Shown here piece by piece: positions 34,501-44,201 of a stretch of 64,000 nucleotides of DNA. Numbering within the stretch: position 1 is the stretch's first letter; each line of letters opens with the position of its first letter. The stretch is taken from assembly GCF_003323715.1 (NCBI RefSeq), contig NZ_QOIN01000046.1:186001-250000 (forward strand), read 5' to 3'. The notes under the pieces are model-generated. The model made no database searches, had not been told where the DNA came from, and worked only from the letters and a program-made list of their open reading frames with translations. The position numbers and the translations under genes were made by a program. Origin of the DNA: Streptomyces diacarni (lineage in GTDB: Bacteria; Actinomycetota; Actinomycetes; Streptomycetales; Streptomycetaceae).

Positions 34501-37500
34501 TGGACACCGCCTGCTCGGCCTCCCTCGCGGGAGTGCACATGGCCTGTCAGAGCCTGTGGCGGGGGGAGAGCCGGATCGCCCTGGCCGGGGGAGCCAATCT
34601 GCTGCTCGCTCCCGGCCTGTCGGCCGCACTCCTCGACGGGGAGATGCTCTCGCCCGGCGGGCGCTGCCGTACCTTCGACGACGCGGCGGACGGCTATGTG
34701 CGCGGTGAGGGAGTCGGTCTGCTCTGCCTCAAGCCGCTCTCGGACGCGCTGGCCGACGGCGACCGCATCCACGCGACCGTCCTCGGGTCGGCCCTGGCAC
34801 ACGGCGGCCGCGGCAACGGCCTCACCGCGCCCCGCAGCGCGGCCCAGCGCGACGTCATCATCGGAGCACTCGCCCAGGCCGGGGTGGAGGCCGACCGGGT
34901 CGACTACGTCGAGGCGCACGGCACCGGCACCTCGCTGGGTGACCCTGTCGAGTGGGAAGCACTCGCCGAGGTCTACGGCGGAGCCGGGCGTGAAGAGCCG
35001 TGTCTCGTCGGCTCGGTCAAGACCAATATCGGACATCTGGAGGCGGCCGCCGGTGTCGCCGGACTGATCAAGGCGGCGCTGATCGTCGGCCGCCGCGAGG
35101 TCCCGCCGTTGCTGCACCTGGACAAGCCCAACCGGCTGCTGGACTGGGAGGGCTCGGGGTTGTCCGTGCCCACGGAGCGCCGGTCCCTGCCGCCCGGTGA
35201 GACCGCCCGGGCCGGCGTGAGCTCGTTCGGCTTCGGCGGCGCCAACGCTCATCTGATCGTCGAGGAGCCGCCCGCTGCCCCGTCCCCGTCCGGGGCAGCG
35301 GAGGAGGAGAAGCCGGTGACCGTTCCCCGTCCCGCACACACGCTGTGCCTGTCCGGGCACACCCCCTCGGCTCTCGCCACCCTCGCACACCGGTACCGCA
35401 CCCACGTGGCGGCGCGTCCCGACGAGCCCCTCGCAGGCCTGTGCCGTACGGCGAACACCGGGCGCACGCACCTTGCGTACCGTGCCGCCGTGACCTTCGG
35501 CACGAGCGCCGAACTCGACTCTGGTCTCGCGGCGCTGGCGCACGGGGAGGCTTCGACGGCGGTGGCCAGGGGCGGCCCAGGGGACCCGGCGCCCACGGTG
35601 GCGTTCCTCTTCAGTGGCCAGGGCACCCAGCACCCGGGCATGGGGCGCGAACTGTACGAATGCCACGGAGCGTTCGCGGAGACGCTGGACCATGCCGACA
35701 GGATCGCGCGACCACTGCTCGGCATCTCGCTGCGCGACCTCCTCTTCGACGAGGAGGGGGGAGAGCGGCTCCGGCGCACCGAGTACTGCCAGCCCGCCCT
35801 GGTGGCGTTCTCCGTGGCGCTCGCCCGTGTCTGGGCATCCGCTGGGGTGCAGCCCGCCGCGGTGCTGGGCCACAGCGTCGGCGCCATCGGCGCGGCTTGC
35901 GTGTCCGGCGTACTGTCCTTCGAGGACGCGCTCACCCTCGCAGTCGAGCGCGGCAGACTCATGGGGGCGCAGCCCGGCCATGGGCGCATGATCGCGTGCC
36001 AGGGCGAGAGCGACGCTGTCCTCACCGTGGCCGCGGACTTCCCGTCGATCTCGGTCGCGGCTGTCAACGCCGACCGGTATCTCGTCCTCTCCGGCCCCAC
36101 CGACGACATCGGGGCTGTCGGCGACCGGCTCGCGGAACAGCAGACCGACGTGCGTGCGCTGAACGTCTCGCACGCCTTCCACTCCCGGCTCATGGACGGA
36201 GCCGCGGCACCGCTGCGGGAGGCGCTCACAGGTTTCACTTTCGGCCGGCCGACCATTCCCTGGGTGTCGGACGCCACCGGCGAACTCGTCGACCGGGTGG
36301 ACGCCGACTACTGGGCGCGCCACATGGTGGGCACCGTCCGTTTCGCCGATGCCTTCACCACGCTGCGCGGCCTGGGGTGCGACGCGTTCGTCGAGGTGGG
36401 GCCGCATCCTGCGCTGCTCTCCTCCGGCAGGTCCCTGATGCAGGACCGGGCGACGGCTCCGGAAGGGTTGCTGTGGCTGCCGTCCGCGCGCCGGGCCACA
36501 GGAGAGTGGGCGACATTCCTCGGATCGCTCAGCCGGTTGCACTGCGCGGGCTGCGACGTCGACTGGCGAGGGCTCGACCCGGAAGACCCGCAGCCGCGGG
36601 TATCCGCCCCGCACACCGTCTTCGAGCGTGACTCGTACTGGTTCACGCCGTCGGCCGCGGAGCCGGCAGCCGGCGGCGGCCCGGAGCGCCCCGGGCGCGA
36701 CGGGAAGGGACGGCCTGAGGCGAGGGAGCATCCCCACATCCCCGGCCGGGCGCCTTTCGGGCCGGTCGCCTCGCCCGCGCCGTCGCCCCAAGACGCCGCC
36801 GCACTCCGTACGACGCTCGAGGGGGCGCCCGCTGACGAGCCGCGGTCGGCGCAGGGTTCCACCTCGGGTGTCGCCGAGGCCGTACTCGACAGTGTTGCCC
36901 GGGTCTGCGGATTTCCCGCCACGCAGATACCCCTGCATGCCAGGCTCGTCCTGGACCTGGGTCTTGACTCCCTGATGCGCACCGATCTGCAGCGCAGGAT
37001 CTCCGCGTGTTTCCCGCTCGAGGCGGAGCGACTGCGGCACAGCCTGCCGGAGGAGCCCACGGTGCGGGACGTGATCGACCTGCTCCTGTCGGCGGGCGCT
37101 GGACGAGGCGGCGCGACGGGACATCCGGCGGATCCGTCCGCGGCCCCCACCGGCGGTGCCGCGGGCCCGAGCGACCGTCCGCCGCACCCGGCCGTGCAGC
37201 CGCAGCTTCCGGTGCGGCAGGAGCACGCCATCGAGGAGTGGCAGGAATACGTGGAGCTCCAGAGCCGGCTCCGGCAGACCGTCGCGCACGGGGACAATCC
37301 CTACGGGCGCACGCACGAGGGGTTCAACTCCGGCATCGTCACCGTCGACGGCCGCGAAGCGGTGAACTTCGCCGCTTTCAACTACCTCGCCCTCTCGCAC
37401 CATCCTCGGGTGCGCCAGGCGGCCAAGGAGGCCATCGACACCTACGGGACGTCCAGCTCGGCGACACCGCTGCTGTTCGGCGAGACCCCCTTGCACCATG

Positions 37501-38396
37501 AGCTCGACGCCGAGATCGCCTCGTTCCTGGGCACCGACGACGCCATCGTCTTCGCCGGAGGACATGCCACCAACGTGGCCACGGTCGGCCATCTGTTCGG
37601 GCCGGAGGACCTGATCGTCCACGACGAGTGGAGCCACGACAGCACGGTGCGGGGGTGCATCCTCTCCGGGGCACAGCGCAGGCCGTTCCCGCACAACGAC
37701 TGGGAAGCCCTGGACCGCATCCTCGCAGCGAGCCGCAGCCGGTACCGCCGTGCACTGGTCGTCATCGAGGGCGCCTACAGCCAGGACGGGGACATCCCCG
37801 AGCTCCCTCGCTTCATCGAGGTCAAACAGCGGCACCACGCGATGCTGATGATCGACGAGGCGCACTCCCTCGGCGTGCTCGGCGCCACCGGCCGCGGTGT
37901 CGGCGAGCACTTCGGCGTCCGCCGGACCGACGTCGAGCTGTGGATGGGCACTCTCAGCAAGGCCATCGGGAGTCTCGGCGGCTACATCGCAGCGCGCCGT
38001 CCGCTGATCGAGTACCTCAAGTACACGGCTCCGCTCCATATCTTCAGCACCGGGATCGCGCCGGCCAACACGGCGGCCGCGCTGGAGGCCTTGCGGGTCA
38101 TCCGTGACGAGCCCGAGCGCGTGGCGCGGGTGCGGCAGCTCGCCGAGTACTTCAGGACCGGAGCCCGGGATCGCGGTCTGGACATCGGAGTCTCGCGGGC
38201 GTCCGCGGTGATCCCGGTCATCGTGGGCGACTGGAACAAGACGATGGCGCTCTCCAACTCGCTGCTGGAGCAAGGCGTCAACGTCATGCCCATCGGCTAT
38301 CCCGCGGTGGCCGCGGACGCGTGCCGCCTCCGCTTCTTCATCAACGCCGACCACAGCGAAGCCGACCTCGAACGTTCCCTCGACCTTCTGGTGTGA
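31599..38396 (+). CDS. redL: RedL, multidomain fatty-acyl ligase / PKS / alpha-oxoamine synthase
   Basis: The 2265-residue protein starts at GTG 31599 (GGAG at 31585). Domains in order: fatty-acyl-AMP ligase, about 1-590 (LAFLQYTSGSTATPKGVMVSN, GRTKDVVIVQGRNVYPHDIE); a degenerate carrier-like domain with Tyr650 where Ser is expected; a carrier domain with Ser754 (LGLDSKQAV); a ketosynthase from about 811 with Cys972 (VDTACSASLAGVHM) and EAHGTGT; an acyltransferase with Ser1426 (VLGHSVGAIG); a carrier domain with Ser1791 (LGLDSLMRTD); and an alpha-oxoamine synthase with Lys2121 (GTLSKAIGSLGGYI). It activates the C12 acid, extends it once with malonate and condenses it with glycine. The product cyclises to 4-keto-2-undecylpyrroline. 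redK begins two bases after its stop. Confidence 0.95.
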   Translation: MTPEPIETHWQGAEPATVAGLLRRRLELTPHAVAYRFLTDTGGRSESWDYAGLDRRARAVAAYLQQERLEGSPVLLLHPPGLDYVASFFGCLYAGAVAVPAYPPQSAGSGQTMQRLAGIARDSGATHALTTRAVRDAAHGTPEKAAGLGLDRLCWVTEDELRESDGDQWVEPSTTSESLAFLQYTSGSTATPKGVMVSNGNLVRNLRSSHLRLELDSGAGMVSWLPPYHDMGLIGGLLTPVYGGFSSHLMAPMTFVQRPLLWLETLSETRASMSVAPNFGFEQCLRRITEQQRDALDLSDWRLALNGAEPVRADTLERFADYFGPAGFDRRALLPCYGLAEATLMATGIGPGDPPTDRSVDAQALARGAVRDAEPGCAHVTRVVGCGPAVPDARVAVVDSAGKRVGSERIGEVWLAGPSVALGYWNRPELTAETFGAKLADEPGRSWLRTGDLGFQRDGQLYLVGRTKDVVIVQGRNVYPHDIELTVEQTSEAARADCGAAFGLPTPGGEQLALVYEVGRGSEDLTSVLARLRTALAEEHEVCPHTLALVRHSSVSKTTSGKVQRQATRQDFLDLRMPVVAASVVRDTGTPAPAGEGGATSPSTDLSGLSVTARRSRVTELVEESIEEAAGSTAEEGRGPRDLASLGLDYPRLLELVAVLEQRLGVRIAVGELLVAPQVDTLVELCLDELRGARHQPAPGGPARQASRLGTGADHEKNGEELEAWLHERVARRLGLPASVVDPTRTLSSLGLDSKQAVAVASELGDRLGRRLPTGTVFDHPTIRDLATHFGAEPAPHAVAVPRAGGPTDPHEPIAIVGIGCRFPGAPDLDSYWRLLLDGRDAVGEMPHGRWNAREAGTSDQGGFLDAVDEFDARFFGISAREALRMDPQQRMLLEVAWQTFEDAGIAPDRLAGSDTAVVVGVSSQDYGQLQLGSPRETDVYAATGNAPAMAANRLSYFFDLRGPSFVVDTACSASLAGVHMACQSLWRGESRIALAGGANLLLAPGLSAALLDGEMLSPGGRCRTFDDAADGYVRGEGVGLLCLKPLSDALADGDRIHATVLGSALAHGGRGNGLTAPRSAAQRDVIIGALAQAGVEADRVDYVEAHGTGTSLGDPVEWEALAEVYGGAGREEPCLVGSVKTNIGHLEAAAGVAGLIKAALIVGRREVPPLLHLDKPNRLLDWEGSGLSVPTERRSLPPGETARAGVSSFGFGGANAHLIVEEPPAAPSPSGAAEEEKPVTVPRPAHTLCLSGHTPSALATLAHRYRTHVAARPDEPLAGLCRTANTGRTHLAYRAAVTFGTSAELDSGLAALAHGEASTAVARGGPGDPAPTVAFLFSGQGTQHPGMGRELYECHGAFAETLDHADRIARPLLGISLRDLLFDEEGGERLRRTEYCQPALVAFSVALARVWASAGVQPAAVLGHSVGAIGAACVSGVLSFEDALTLAVERGRLMGAQPGHGRMIACQGESDAVLTVAADFPSISVAAVNADRYLVLSGPTDDIGAVGDRLAEQQTDVRALNVSHAFHSRLMDGAAAPLREALTGFTFGRPTIPWVSDATGELVDRVDADYWARHMVGTVRFADAFTTLRGLGCDAFVEVGPHPALLSSGRSLMQDRATAPEGLLWLPSARRATGEWATFLGSLSRLHCAGCDVDWRGLDPEDPQPRVSAPHTVFERDSYWFTPSAAEPAAGGGPERPGRDGKGRPEAREHPHIPGRAPFGPVASPAPSPQDAAALRTTLEGAPADEPRSAQGSTSGVAEAVLDSVARVCGFPATQIPLHARLVLDLGLDSLMRTDLQRRISACFPLEAERLRHSLPEEPTVRDVIDLLLSAGAGRGGATGHPADPSAAPTGGAAGPSDRPPHPAVQPQLPVRQEHAIEEWQEYVELQSRLRQTVAHGDNPYGRTHEGFNSGIVTVDGREAVNFAAFNYLALSHHPRVRQAAKEAIDTYGTSSSATPLLFGETPLHHELDAEIASFLGTDDAIVFAGGHATNVATVGHLFGPEDLIVHDEWSHDSTVRGCILSGAQRRPFPHNDWEALDRILAASRSRYRRALVVIEGAYSQDGDIPELPRFIEVKQRHHAMLMIDEAHSLGVLGATGRGVGEHFGVRRTDVELWMGTLSKAIGSLGGYIAARRPLIEYLKYTAPLHIFSTGIAPANTAAALEALRVIRDEPERVARVRQLAEYFRTGARDRGLDIGVSRASAVIPVIVGDWNKTMALSNSLLEQGVNVMPIGYPAVAADACRLRFFINADHSEADLERSLDLLV

Positions 38397-38398
38397 TC

Positions 38399-39472
38399 AT
38401 GGGTACCCACAACACTGACCTCTCCGCGGCCGAAACGGCGCACGACCCCTCCGAAGCAGCGGCCGACGTGCTGGTCACCGGTGCCAGCGGCTTCATCGGC
38501 GGCCACCTCACCCGACGCCTGGTCGCACGCGGCCACCGCGTGCGGGTCCTGGTGCGATCCGGCAGCGACCGGTCCGGCTTCGCCGACGTCGCCGAGGAGA
38601 TCGAGACCGAGATCGGCGACCTGGAGGACCCAGACAGCCTCTGCCGCGCCGCCAAAGGGGTCACCACGGTCTACAACTGCGCGGGAGTCTCCGCCGACTG
38701 GGGGCCCTGGGAGGACTTCCACCGCATCAACGTCGAAGGCGCGAAGCGGGTCGTCGAGGCCGCCCACCAGGCGGGCACGGTATCCCGGGTTCTGCACGTG
38801 AGCACCACCGACGTGTACGGATATCCGAAGCAGCCGTGCGACGAGTCGGCCGGAGGCAAGGACATCGGTCTGCCGTACAACCGCAGCAAGCTCATGGGCG
38901 AACGGGCTGTGCGCAAGGCGGCGGGTGAGACCGGGATGCGGGTGACCATCGTGCGTCCGGTGTCCGTCTACGGGCCACGCAGCAAGGATTTCGTCATCGA
39001 GATCGGCAATCTGCTGCTGCAGAAGCAGATGCTCTACATCCGCGGCGGGAACGTCCCCGCCGGCCTGCTCTACGTCGACAACGCGGTCGACGCCATGATC
39101 GCCGCGGCCACCTCGGGCGAGACGGTCGGCAAGGTCTACAACCTCCGCGACCCGGAGCGGACGACGTGGCGCCAGTACGTGGAGGCGCTGGCAGACGGAC
39201 TGGGCGTCAAGCCTCCGTGGCTCAACCTGCCGGCCCCCGTGGCCACGGGGGCCGCCCTCCTCTCCGAGAAGCTCTACGGCGCGCTGCGGATCACCTCCCG
39301 GCCTGTCCTGACCCGTCACACGGTCCACCTGTTCGACCGCGATCAGTCCTATGGCATCAAGCAGGCGCAGCGGGACTTCGGGTTCGAGAGCCCGGTCGGC
39401 TTCGCCGAGGGCATGCGCCGCACCCTGGCATGGCTCGACTCCGCCGAGGGACGCGAACATGTCGCCCGTTGA
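38399..39472 (+). CDS. redK: RedK, NAD(P)-dependent reductase of 2-undecylpyrrole synthesis
   Basis: The 357-residue protein starts at ATG 38399. It is an extended short-chain dehydrogenase/epimerase-type enzyme: VLVTGASGFIGGHLTRRLVARGH (nucleotide binding), VYNCAGVSADWGPWEDFHRINVEGAKRVVEA, HVSTTDVYGYPKQP and YNRSKLMGERAV with the catalytic Tyr and Lys, then VNVR-like VTIVRPVSVYGPRSKDFV. RedK reduces the ketone of the RedL product, and loss of water yields 2-undecylpyrrole. Its end overlaps redJ by 14 bases. Confidence 0.92.
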   Translation: MGTHNTDLSAAETAHDPSEAAADVLVTGASGFIGGHLTRRLVARGHRVRVLVRSGSDRSGFADVAEEIETEIGDLEDPDSLCRAAKGVTTVYNCAGVSADWGPWEDFHRINVEGAKRVVEAAHQAGTVSRVLHVSTTDVYGYPKQPCDESAGGKDIGLPYNRSKLMGERAVRKAAGETGMRVTIVRPVSVYGPRSKDFVIEIGNLLLQKQMLYIRGGNVPAGLLYVDNAVDAMIAAATSGETVGKVYNLRDPERTTWRQYVEALADGLGVKPPWLNLPAPVATGAALLSEKLYGALRITSRPVLTRHTVHLFDRDQSYGIKQAQRDFGFESPVGFAEGMRRTLAWLDSAEGREHVAR

Positions 39473-40304
39473 GACCCGTTCCCGGACGGCGGCCTGGTTC
39501 CCCGGCCCCGCCCCGGAAGACGGTCCCGCACCGGCACGGCTGGTGTGCATCCCGTACGCGGGCGGCACGGCCTCGCTCTTCCGGGAGTGGCAGCGGCGCC
39601 TGGGACCCGAGGTCGAGGTCGTCTCCGTCCAGTTGCCCGGGCGCGGCCTGCGCCTGCGTGAGCAGCCCTACACGGCGTCGGCCGCGCTGGTGCCGGACCT
39701 GGCCTCCGCGCTCGTGGAAGCCGGCCTCTGCCGGGACTACGCGCTGTTCGGCCACAGCATGGGTGCCCTCCTCGCCTACGAGGTGGCGTGCGAGTTGCGG
39801 GAGCGGGGTGAACAGGAACCGTTTCACCTCTACGTCTCCGGTAGCCGGGCGCCCCATCTGTACGGAACGCGTGAGGACCACCTGCTGTCCGACGAGGAAC
39901 TGCGCGCCCTCGTGAGCGATCTGGGCGGTCTCGAGCGGGACCGAGCCGTCGACACGGCGTATTTCGAGCGCAGACTGCCCGTCCTGCGAGCGGACCTGCG
40001 GGTGTGCGAGACGTACCGATGGCGGCCCCGCCGCCCGCTGCGGTGTCCGATGACCGCCTTCTCCGCCTCCCGGGACGTCCTCGCCTCCGCCCCCCAGACG
40101 GAGGCATGGCGCGACTACACCTCGGGCTCCTTTCTACGCCGCCACTTTCAAGGCGACCACTTCTTCCTGAACGACGGGCCCACCCGGGAACGGCTGCTGC
40201 GGAGCCTGTCCGACGAGCTCGCCGGAGCCGGCGCCGACCTGCCCGCTCGGGCCGCCGGATCCCAGTCCGCCCATGCGCGAAGGGAAGCACCATGGACCTC
40301 CTGA
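39459..40304 (+). CDS. redJ: RedJ, type II thioesterase
   Basis: The 281-residue protein starts at ATG 39459, within the end of redK, with GAGGGA upstream. It is an alpha/beta hydrolase of the type II thioesterase family: RLVCIPYAGGTASLFREWQRRLG, VQLPGRGLRLRE, Ser100 in YALFGHSMGALLAYEVA, and His in HFQGDHFFLND. In S. coelicolor RedJ supports prodiginine production, either releasing dodecanoate from RedQ or clearing wrongly loaded carriers. Its last 13 bases overlap redI. Confidence 0.92.
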   Translation: MSPVETRSRTAAWFPGPAPEDGPAPARLVCIPYAGGTASLFREWQRRLGPEVEVVSVQLPGRGLRLREQPYTASAALVPDLASALVEAGLCRDYALFGHSMGALLAYEVACELRERGEQEPFHLYVSGSRAPHLYGTREDHLLSDEELRALVSDLGGLERDRAVDTAYFERRLPVLRADLRVCETYRWRPRRPLRCPMTAFSASRDVLASAPQTEAWRDYTSGSFLRRHFQGDHFFLNDGPTRERLLRSLSDELAGAGADLPARAAGSQSAHARREAPWTS

Positions 40305-41380
40305 ACCTCGTCACAACCGCTCGCAACCGCGTCCAGGAGCCGGTCACCGGGCTCGTGCAGATACTGAAAATCCTGGGCAACCCGCGGTTGCCGGTGCTCC
40401 TCGCCCTGTCCAAGGGCCTCATCGAGCCCACCTACCGGCTGGCGTTCCTGGCCTCCGCATCCAACACCGGAGTGCTGCGCCTGCTCGCGTCACGGCCGTG
40501 TGATCTGGAGACGCTGGCCGAAAGGCTCGCCGTCGGCCCGGACGAGAAACACCGGCTGAGTGCCTGGCTCGACATGGGAGTCAAGCTCGGTGACCTCGCC
40601 ACGGGCGAGGGCTGTTACCAGCTCTCGAGCCTCCCCGCGAAGTTCCTCGCCCAGCCGCAGAACGACGCTGTGGCCGCGGCGCTGGAGGAGGTGATCCGCT
40701 TCCACGTGCCGGCTCTGCTGCACGGGCCGCAGATGCTGCGTGAAGGCCGGCGCTTCTCGCTGGACGACCAGGACGGCGCGGTCATCGCCCGGTCGACCCG
40801 AGTGGTGGAGTCCTTCGTCGAGGCGGCCGTGGACCAGAACCTGGAGCGATCGCTTCCCGTGCGGCTGCTGGAGGTCGGTTGCGGCAGTGGGACATACGTC
40901 CGCCACGCCGCCCGGCTCAATCCCAGGCTCACGGCGCTCGCCATCGACATGCAAAAGAGCGTCGCCGATCAGGCGGCCGCCAACATGAGCGAATGGGGAC
41001 TGGCGGACCAGGTCGAGACCCGGCAGGGGGATCTGCGCGAACTGGATGTGGAACCGCAGTTCGACCTGATCACGATGCACAACAACATCTACTACTTCCC
41101 GCCGGACGAGCGTGTCGAAACGCTGCGCCGGGCCCGTCGGCTGCTCGCACCGGGCGGCAAGCTCCTGCTGACCACGTCCTGCCAGGGCGGCAACGCCGGC
41201 TTGGAAGCGCTCAACCTCTGGTTCCACTTCTCCGACTTCGGGGGCCCACTCCCGCGGGAAGACGAACTCACGGCGCAGTTCGAGGAAGCCGGATTCACCG
41301 ATGTCGCGGTGACCCAGGTCCTTCCTGGTGAGCAGTTCCGCGCCTGCACGGGCACCAACGCGCAGCTCGCACTGAACTGA
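40292..41380 (+). CDS. redI: RedI, S-adenosylmethionine O-methyltransferase
   Basis: The 362-residue protein starts at ATG 40292 (AAGGGAAG upstream), overlapping redJ. The N-terminal third is a winged-helix dimerisation domain (SNTGVLRLLASRPCDLETLAERLAVGPDE). The rest is a class I methyltransferase: RLLEVGCGSGTYVRHAARLNP, ALAIDMQKSVADQA, QFDLITMHNNIYYFPPDERVETLRRARRLLAPGGKLLLTT. RedI methylates the 4-hydroxyl of the bipyrrole to give the methoxy group, matching PigF. redH follows 19 bases downstream. Confidence 0.92.
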   Translation: MDLLNLVTTARNRVQEPVTGLVQILKILGNPRLPVLLALSKGLIEPTYRLAFLASASNTGVLRLLASRPCDLETLAERLAVGPDEKHRLSAWLDMGVKLGDLATGEGCYQLSSLPAKFLAQPQNDAVAAALEEVIRFHVPALLHGPQMLREGRRFSLDDQDGAVIARSTRVVESFVEAAVDQNLERSLPVRLLEVGCGSGTYVRHAARLNPRLTALAIDMQKSVADQAAANMSEWGLADQVETRQGDLRELDVEPQFDLITMHNNIYYFPPDERVETLRRARRLLAPGGKLLLTTSCQGGNAGLEALNLWFHFSDFGGPLPREDELTAQFEEAGFTDVAVTQVLPGEQFRACTGTNAQLALN

Positions 41381-41399
41381 GCAGTCAGGAGACCTCACG

Positions 41400-44108
41400 A
41401 TGACAACACAGGCGAAGACCGACGCCCCGGTGTCCGGCCCGTACGCGGAACATGTCGTGGTACTCGGCGAGGGGCCCCAGCCCGATCCCGCCGTCCTCGG
41501 CGGGAAGGCCGCAAGGCTCGGCGAGATGCTGGCCGACGGCCTGCCGGTGCCTCCCGCCCTCTGCCTCTCCACGGGGCTGTACACCGCGTTCCTCCAAGAG
41601 AGCGGCCTGGTTGCTGAGCTGCACGCGCTCGATGGCCGCTCGGCGCGGGAACGCGTACTGGCCACCGAGATCCCCTCTCCGGTCGCCGAGGCGATCCTCG
41701 CCGGTTATGAGCGGTTGGGGCGTTGCCGGGTGGCCGTCCGTTCCTCGGCGCCGCGAGAGGACTCCGCGGAGCAGTCGTTCGCGGGACAGCACGACACGGT
41801 TCTGGACGTGGCCGACGACGCCGCACTGCTGGACGCGGTCCGCACCTGCTGGGCCTCGCTGTGGTCCGAACGGGCGACGGCCTACCGTGCGGTCGACGGC
41901 GGGCCCGGGGCCATCGCGGTGGTCGTACAGGAGATGGTCCACTCCGACGTCAGTGGTGTCGCTTTCACCGTGGACCCGGTCAGCGCCCGCCCGCACCGGA
42001 TCGTCGTCGAGGCGTGCCAGGGGCTGGGGGAGGGGCTGGTGTCCGGCCGGGTCTCCAGCGATTTCTTCGTGGTGGACGACCGAACCCTGGAGGTGGTCGA
42101 GGAGCGCGTCCGCCACAAGGTGACCAAGTGCGCCCCGCTCGAGTCGGGGAAGATCGGGATGACCAGGGTCGAGGCGGCGGCCCGCAACGTCCCGTGCCTG
42201 AACGCCGAGCAGCTGGCCGAACTCTGCGAGCACGCCCTGTTCCTGCGCCGCAGGTACGCCGCCGAACAGGACATCGAGTGGGGCATGCGGGACGGGACGC
42301 TCTGGTTCTTCCAGACGCGGCCGATCACCACCGGCCCCGAGGCGGGCAGCGCGGCCGCGCACACGGGCCCTGTGACCCCCTATGTGACCCCGCAGAAGGA
42401 GAAGATCGAGCAGGACACCCTCTGGTCCCGGATGGACATCGGGGAGATCTTCGTCGGGCTGATGACCCCACTGGGGGAGAGCTTCGCACGCTACTACCAG
42501 CAGCACGTCCACCTGGACTGCACCTCGGCGCTCGGTGCGCGTGTCACCGGAGACCCGGACCTGCCCATGGGCTATGTGCAGGGACATGTGTACCTGAACA
42601 TCTCCTACAGCGCTTATGTGATGGCCCAGTGCCTGCCCACCCGCGACCAGTGGCGATTCACCAGCAGGTTCGTGAGTGAAGAGGTGGATCTCACCGGTTA
42701 CGAGAACCCCTTCGGCGCGTTCCCCGGGGGGATCGCGGACGCGCTGTCGATCGCCTTCTGGCTGCGGACCACCGCCAACGAGGCCACCGACATGAAGGCC
42801 CGGGCCGAGCGGATGTCCTCCTCGCGCGCCTACGAGTTCGACCGCGACCGGGCAGTGGACCTGACCCGGATGAGCCGCCGCGAACTCGATGCGGAGCTGC
42901 GGCGCCGCCTGGCGTACTTCCACGACATGCATGTGGGATACATGCCGTACTACATCCACGCCTTCGGCTTCTACGCGGTCCTGGCCGAGCTGTGCAAGCA
43001 GTGGCTCGGCAACGAGGGCGACAACCTGCAGAACCGCGTGAAGACCGATATGTCGAATCTGCGGACTGTGGAATCGGCGAAAGAGATCTGGAGGGTGGCC
43101 CAGGCGGCCAAGGACCGCCCGCGGGTGCTGCGGATCATCGACGAAACACCCCTGGAGAGCGTGGCGGCGAAACTGCGTGCCGACGAGGAGGGGGCGCTGT
43201 TCTGGAAGGAGTGGATGGACCCCTTCCTGCGTGACCACGGCACTCGGGGGCCGCAGGAAATGGAGATCACTCACGCCAGGTGGATCGACGATCCGTCGTA
43301 TGTCTTCCAGATGATCAGGCGTTATGCCGCCGACGGCTACTCCAGCGAGGACATCCTCCGACGCAGCGGCAGCCACCAGGACACCACCTCGCACACCGCG
43401 CTGGAGCGGCTGTCGCTGCCCAAGCGGAAGGCCGTTCAGACGGCGATCGCGATGTACCGGACCTACAGCGAGCTGCGAGAGATCGCCCGGATGTCGATGA
43501 TCACCTCGATCTGGCTGGTACGGAACGTGGTGTACGAGGTGGGCAGGCGGCTGCTGGAGGCGGGCGTGCTGCACTCCACGAGCGAGGTGGCCTATCTCGA
43601 CTTCGAGGACATCCGGGGATACCTGGCCGGCACTCTTTCGGAGGCCGAGGCCTTCGACCGATCCGGCATCGAGCGGGCCCGCCGGCTGCACGAATACCAC
43701 AAGCGGCTGCCGGAGCCCCCGCTCACCTTCGTGGGCAAGTGCGATCCCACCGCCGCCGTTCGGCCTGTCCCCGACGGGGAACGCCTCGAAGGACTCGGCT
43801 CCAGTCCCGGGCGGGTGGTGGGCCGGGCACGCGTCATCGAGGAACTCGTCTGGCAAGCCGACGAATTCCAGGCCGGGGAGATCCTGATCACCCGTTACAC
43901 GGACGCGACGTGGACTCCGCTGTTCGCCATCGCGGGAGGCGTCGTCACCGATATCGGGTCGATGCTCTCGCACAGTTCGATCGTCTCGCGGGAATTCAAC
44001 GTGCCTTCGGTCGTGAACACCAAACACGCGACCCAGGTCATCCGCACCGGTGACCTGATCGTGGTCGACGGGGACGCCGGCACGGTCGAGGTCGTCGAGA
44101 ACCCCTGA
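41400..44108 (+). CDS. redH: RedH, PEP-synthase-like condensing enzyme
   Basis: The 902-residue protein starts at ATG 41400 (AGGAGA eight bases upstream). The N-terminal ~310 residues are an ATP-grasp domain of pyruvate-phosphate-dikinase type (LGGKAARLGEMLADGLPVPPALCLS, VAVRSSAPREDSAEQSFAGQHDTVLDV, VVVQEMVHSDVSGVAFTVDPVS, QDIEWGMRDGTLWFFQTRPI). The middle part has no familiar enzyme domain. The C-terminal part is the swivelling phosphohistidine domain with His858 in GSMLSHSSIVSREFNVPSVV. RedH joins 4-methoxy-2,2'-bipyrrole-5-carbaldehyde with 2-undecylpyrrole in an ATP-dependent condensation to form undecylprodigiosin, as PigC does for prodigiosin. Confidence 0.94.
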   Translation: MTTQAKTDAPVSGPYAEHVVVLGEGPQPDPAVLGGKAARLGEMLADGLPVPPALCLSTGLYTAFLQESGLVAELHALDGRSARERVLATEIPSPVAEAILAGYERLGRCRVAVRSSAPREDSAEQSFAGQHDTVLDVADDAALLDAVRTCWASLWSERATAYRAVDGGPGAIAVVVQEMVHSDVSGVAFTVDPVSARPHRIVVEACQGLGEGLVSGRVSSDFFVVDDRTLEVVEERVRHKVTKCAPLESGKIGMTRVEAAARNVPCLNAEQLAELCEHALFLRRRYAAEQDIEWGMRDGTLWFFQTRPITTGPEAGSAAAHTGPVTPYVTPQKEKIEQDTLWSRMDIGEIFVGLMTPLGESFARYYQQHVHLDCTSALGARVTGDPDLPMGYVQGHVYLNISYSAYVMAQCLPTRDQWRFTSRFVSEEVDLTGYENPFGAFPGGIADALSIAFWLRTTANEATDMKARAERMSSSRAYEFDRDRAVDLTRMSRRELDAELRRRLAYFHDMHVGYMPYYIHAFGFYAVLAELCKQWLGNEGDNLQNRVKTDMSNLRTVESAKEIWRVAQAAKDRPRVLRIIDETPLESVAAKLRADEEGALFWKEWMDPFLRDHGTRGPQEMEITHARWIDDPSYVFQMIRRYAADGYSSEDILRRSGSHQDTTSHTALERLSLPKRKAVQTAIAMYRTYSELREIARMSMITSIWLVRNVVYEVGRRLLEAGVLHSTSEVAYLDFEDIRGYLAGTLSEAEAFDRSGIERARRLHEYHKRLPEPPLTFVGKCDPTAAVRPVPDGERLEGLGSSPGRVVGRARVIEELVWQADEFQAGEILITRYTDATWTPLFAIAGGVVTDIGSMLSHSSIVSREFNVPSVVNTKHATQVIRTGDLIVVDGDAGTVEVVENP

Positions 44109-44201
44109 CCGGGAGGCGGGGGCTCCGCCGCGAGCGGGCCCGGTGCCGAGGTCAGGACCCCCACCGGTCCTCGGTGGGAAATCGTAGGAGAGAGGGACTG
44201 C

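Noticed and set aside
34479..38354. A 1291-codon minus-strand frame opposite redL
   Set aside because: Antisense shadow of RedL domains; the predicted product is low-complexity.
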